Shown here piece by piece: positions 43,285 to 44,744 of a DNA stretch of 44,744 nt (position 1 is the first letter of the stretch; every line of letters starts with the position of its first letter). The position numbers were made by a program, and so were the translations under genes. This DNA is from Leptospira sp. (GTDB lineage Bacteria > Spirochaetota > Leptospiria > Leptospirales > Leptospiraceae). Location: assembly GCA_020831715.1 (NCBI GenBank), contig JAFIGA010000056.1, forward strand, positions 1 through 44,744, written 5' to 3'. The notes beneath the pieces were generated by a model, which was given only the letters and a program-made list of their open reading frames with translations, was not told the DNA's origin and ran no database searches.

Positions 43285-44553
43285 TTGCCGGCGAAGATCT
43301 ATAGATTCAATTCTTGGTTTGAGGCTGAGTTGTCTTCTCTGGTCAAGACAGGGCAACTCCCCACACTCAACAGACAAAAGCTAAATCGCAATGCATTTTT
43401 AGAACGCCTGTTTCTTGCCCTGTCCCTACCGGATGATATCGTCTTGGTTAGTGAACCTGTTCCTGTTAAGTTACTCCAACATTGGAAAGATAAAAATTGG
43501 ATTCATACTAATCGAATTATAAACACAAAACTGATTCCCGAAAACGAAAGAATCCTAAATGAAGTAGACACAAGCCAAAGCGAGTTGATTGAATTCGGTG
43601 GAGTGCGTTCTATTACAAATTCAGGAATTGAAGCGGATGCATCCATCTGGGAAGCGTCTGCATTTTGGAATTCAAGAGTCAATCAATGGAATTTTTCAAT
43701 GGAAGAATCATTGGATGATTTCATCGAAGGAGGGAAAATTTCTCTACTCGAAGATATGGAAATTCGCACAATACAAAGTGTCGATGACCTGCAGGACATC
43801 TTGTCTAATAAAATGGACTCCACTGACTCGATGGATTCAGCAGAATTAAAACCGTTCTTGTTCAAGGCAGAATATTCCTCTTCCGGACGTGGTCATGTCC
43901 TCTGGAGAGGAGCTAGGGATAACCACCGTTTAAGTAAATTAGAATTTCCTGTTGTAATGGAAACCTTCCACGAAAATCGAAAGCATGACTTTGGTGTGCT
44001 ATTGGAATTTACAAGCCCGGAAATGAATTCTGTATCGAGTCATAATACATTATTAGAGTTAGAATTTCAGTCTACTCTTAGTAATTCATCTGTTAAACTT
44101 TTGGGAATCTCTGAAATGGTCATTGGAAAAGATTTCCAATTCAAAGGATGTACTTTCTACAATGCCAATTCCCCTGAATGGTTACAAAATGTCCGTGAAC
44201 TTTTTACGAAGAATCCAGGAGTTTTAAAAAACTGGGAAAACTTTCGCTACAATACCGGGGATTCGACAGACTACACAGGCCCTGCTTCATGGGACGGTTA
44301 TTTACTGGAGACAGGTGAGATTCGCCTTCGCTCTGAGATCAACTTTCGGATGAGTCTGGGAAGAATTGCTTGGGAGATCCATGAAAAGAGAAAGAAATTG
44401 TCAGAAAATCATGGGGAATTGCTAGGATCTTGCGATCGATTTGGAATCTTGATTCTGCACAGCAAGGAGAAGATTGATTTCTCTGTACAATACGAACTCA
44501 CTCTCACAATTTCAGAATCGGAACCTTGGAGAGTGGTGTATTGGGAAGGGTAG
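43285..44553 (+). CDS. ATP-grasp-like protein of unknown substrate
   Basis: 422 residues starting with TTG directly after the preceding stop (TAATTG); no separate ribosome site is seen, so translation is likely coupled. N-terminal half: FNSWFEAELSSL, LPDDIVLVSEPVP, then VRSITNSGIEADASIWEASAFWNSR. The central block FLFKAEYSSSGRGHVLWRG has the lysine and Ser/Gly-rich loop of ATP-grasp enzymes, followed by FPVVMETFHENRKHDFGVLLEF and, near the C-terminus, IRLRSEINFRMSLGRIAWEI, which fits the metal-binding E-x-N-x-R with following T/S-x-G. ATP-grasp enzymes join a carboxylate to an amine or thiol through an acylphosphate. The substrate is unknown; linkage to the lysine-less DegT-like gene suggests a shared small-molecule or peptide modification. 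Confidence 0.7.
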   Translation: MPAKIYRFNSWFEAELSSLVKTGQLPTLNRQKLNRNAFLERLFLALSLPDDIVLVSEPVPVKLLQHWKDKNWIHTNRIINTKLIPENERILNEVDTSQSELIEFGGVRSITNSGIEADASIWEASAFWNSRVNQWNFSMEESLDDFIEGGKISLLEDMEIRTIQSVDDLQDILSNKMDSTDSMDSAELKPFLFKAEYSSSGRGHVLWRGARDNHRLSKLEFPVVMETFHENRKHDFGVLLEFTSPEMNSVSSHNTLLELEFQSTLSNSSVKLLGISEMVIGKDFQFKGCTFYNANSPEWLQNVRELFTKNPGVLKNWENFRYNTGDSTDYTGPASWDGYLLETGEIRLRSEINFRMSLGRIAWEIHEKRKKLSENHGELLGSCDRFGILILHSKEKIDFSVQYELTLTISESEPWRVVYWEG

Positions 44554-44558
44554 TTTGC

Positions 44559-44744
44559 TTATCCTAGACGGAACTTATCCATTGGAAAAGCCTTGGTAAT
44601 TTCCGCAACACCTGCCTTCACCTTTTCATGGTTACTCTTATCATTTAGATTATCCAATAGATCACAAATCAGTTCGCCAACACGAGACATCTCTGCTTCT
44701 TTTAGTCCACGAGTGGTAAGAGCAGGTGTTCCCAATCGAATTCC
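44559..44744 (-). CDS. glyA: serine hydroxymethyltransferase, 3' end only
   Basis: The frame continues past the window edge, so only the last 61 codons are present. Translation gives [17 protein letters not shown], then [14 protein letters not shown], and ends [21 protein letters not shown] is the conserved C-terminal signature of bacterial GlyA, which interconverts serine and glycine with tetrahydrofolate in the cytoplasm using PLP. It converges with the ATP-grasp-like gene, 5 bp apart. Confidence 0.92.
   Translation of the reverse strand, partial: GIRLGTPALTTRGLKEAEMSRVGELICDLLDNLNDKSNHEKVKAGVAEITKAFPMDKFRLG

Noticed and set aside
1..44744. CRISPR arrays, rRNA, tRNA genes, prophage or intact insertion sequences
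   Set aside because: I looked for regularly spaced repeats, conserved RNA segments, integrases and transposases and saw none. A short or divergent tRNA could be missed by eye.

Overview
The window most likely comes from a spirochaete of the family Leptospiraceae, probably Leptospira or a close relative. The support is indirect: an AT-rich chromosome, many exported proteins with relaxed spirochaetal lipoboxes (FANC, LVNC, FGNC, FVNC, MSSC), a DUF1554 lipoprotein (a family I know mainly from Leptospira), and a TatT-type TPR lipoprotein encoded with a TRAP transporter as in Treponema. No rRNA, tRNA, CRISPR array or intact insertion sequence was recognised.

Region 1 (1 to about 2.5 kb) is gene-poor. 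It holds one DUF1554 lipoprotein, a palindromic element, a cluster of GAACA/TGTTC half-sites, and a roughly 137-bp direct repeat that flanks a more GC-rich, hairpin-containing spacer. Region 2 (2.5-16.3 kb) is the most unusual part. It is a minus-strand run of six large exported proteins: a small lipoprotein with a transthyretin/Cna-B-like domain, a two-LTD (lamin-tail domain) lipoprotein, an outer-membrane beta-barrel with a coiled coil, an LTD lipoprotein with two intact phospholipase-D HKD motifs, an LTD lipoprotein with a PLD-like region whose HKD motifs have lost His and Lys, and a 1135-residue lipoprotein with three LTDs, Ig-like domains and a carbohydrate-binding-like tail. A 72-residue lipoprotein gene lies on the opposite strand between the two PLD genes. 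I infer a surface or extracellular module acting on nucleic acid or phospholipid, anchored through repeated LTDs.

Region 3 (16.4-20.4 kb) is a four-gene TRAP transporter operon (tatT-tatP-tatQ-tatM order) ending in a good rho-independent terminator. Region 4 (20.6-26.1 kb, plus strand) encodes a two-TM protein, a hybrid histidine kinase and a fusion of a flavin reductase to a NapH-like polyferredoxin. In the fusion the reductase appears circularly permuted. Region 5 (26.1-38.3 kb) is mostly housekeeping: gltX and an upstream lipoprotein; a compact type IIA topoisomerase pair, A subunit before B, with eukaryotic/T4-like signatures; an overlapping rimI-SDR-DUF445 operon; a TPR lipoprotein followed by dprA; a CaCA-family cation antiporter; and an exported hypothetical protein.

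Region 6 (38.3-44.7 kb) has a 777-residue membrane protein of unknown function next to avtA. Divergent from these are a DegT/AHBA-fold protein without its PLP lysine and an ATP-grasp-like protein that directly follows it. The window ends inside the 3' end of glyA on the minus strand. Several starts were moved downstream of the longest open frame where a ribosome site, signal peptide or family alignment favoured this.
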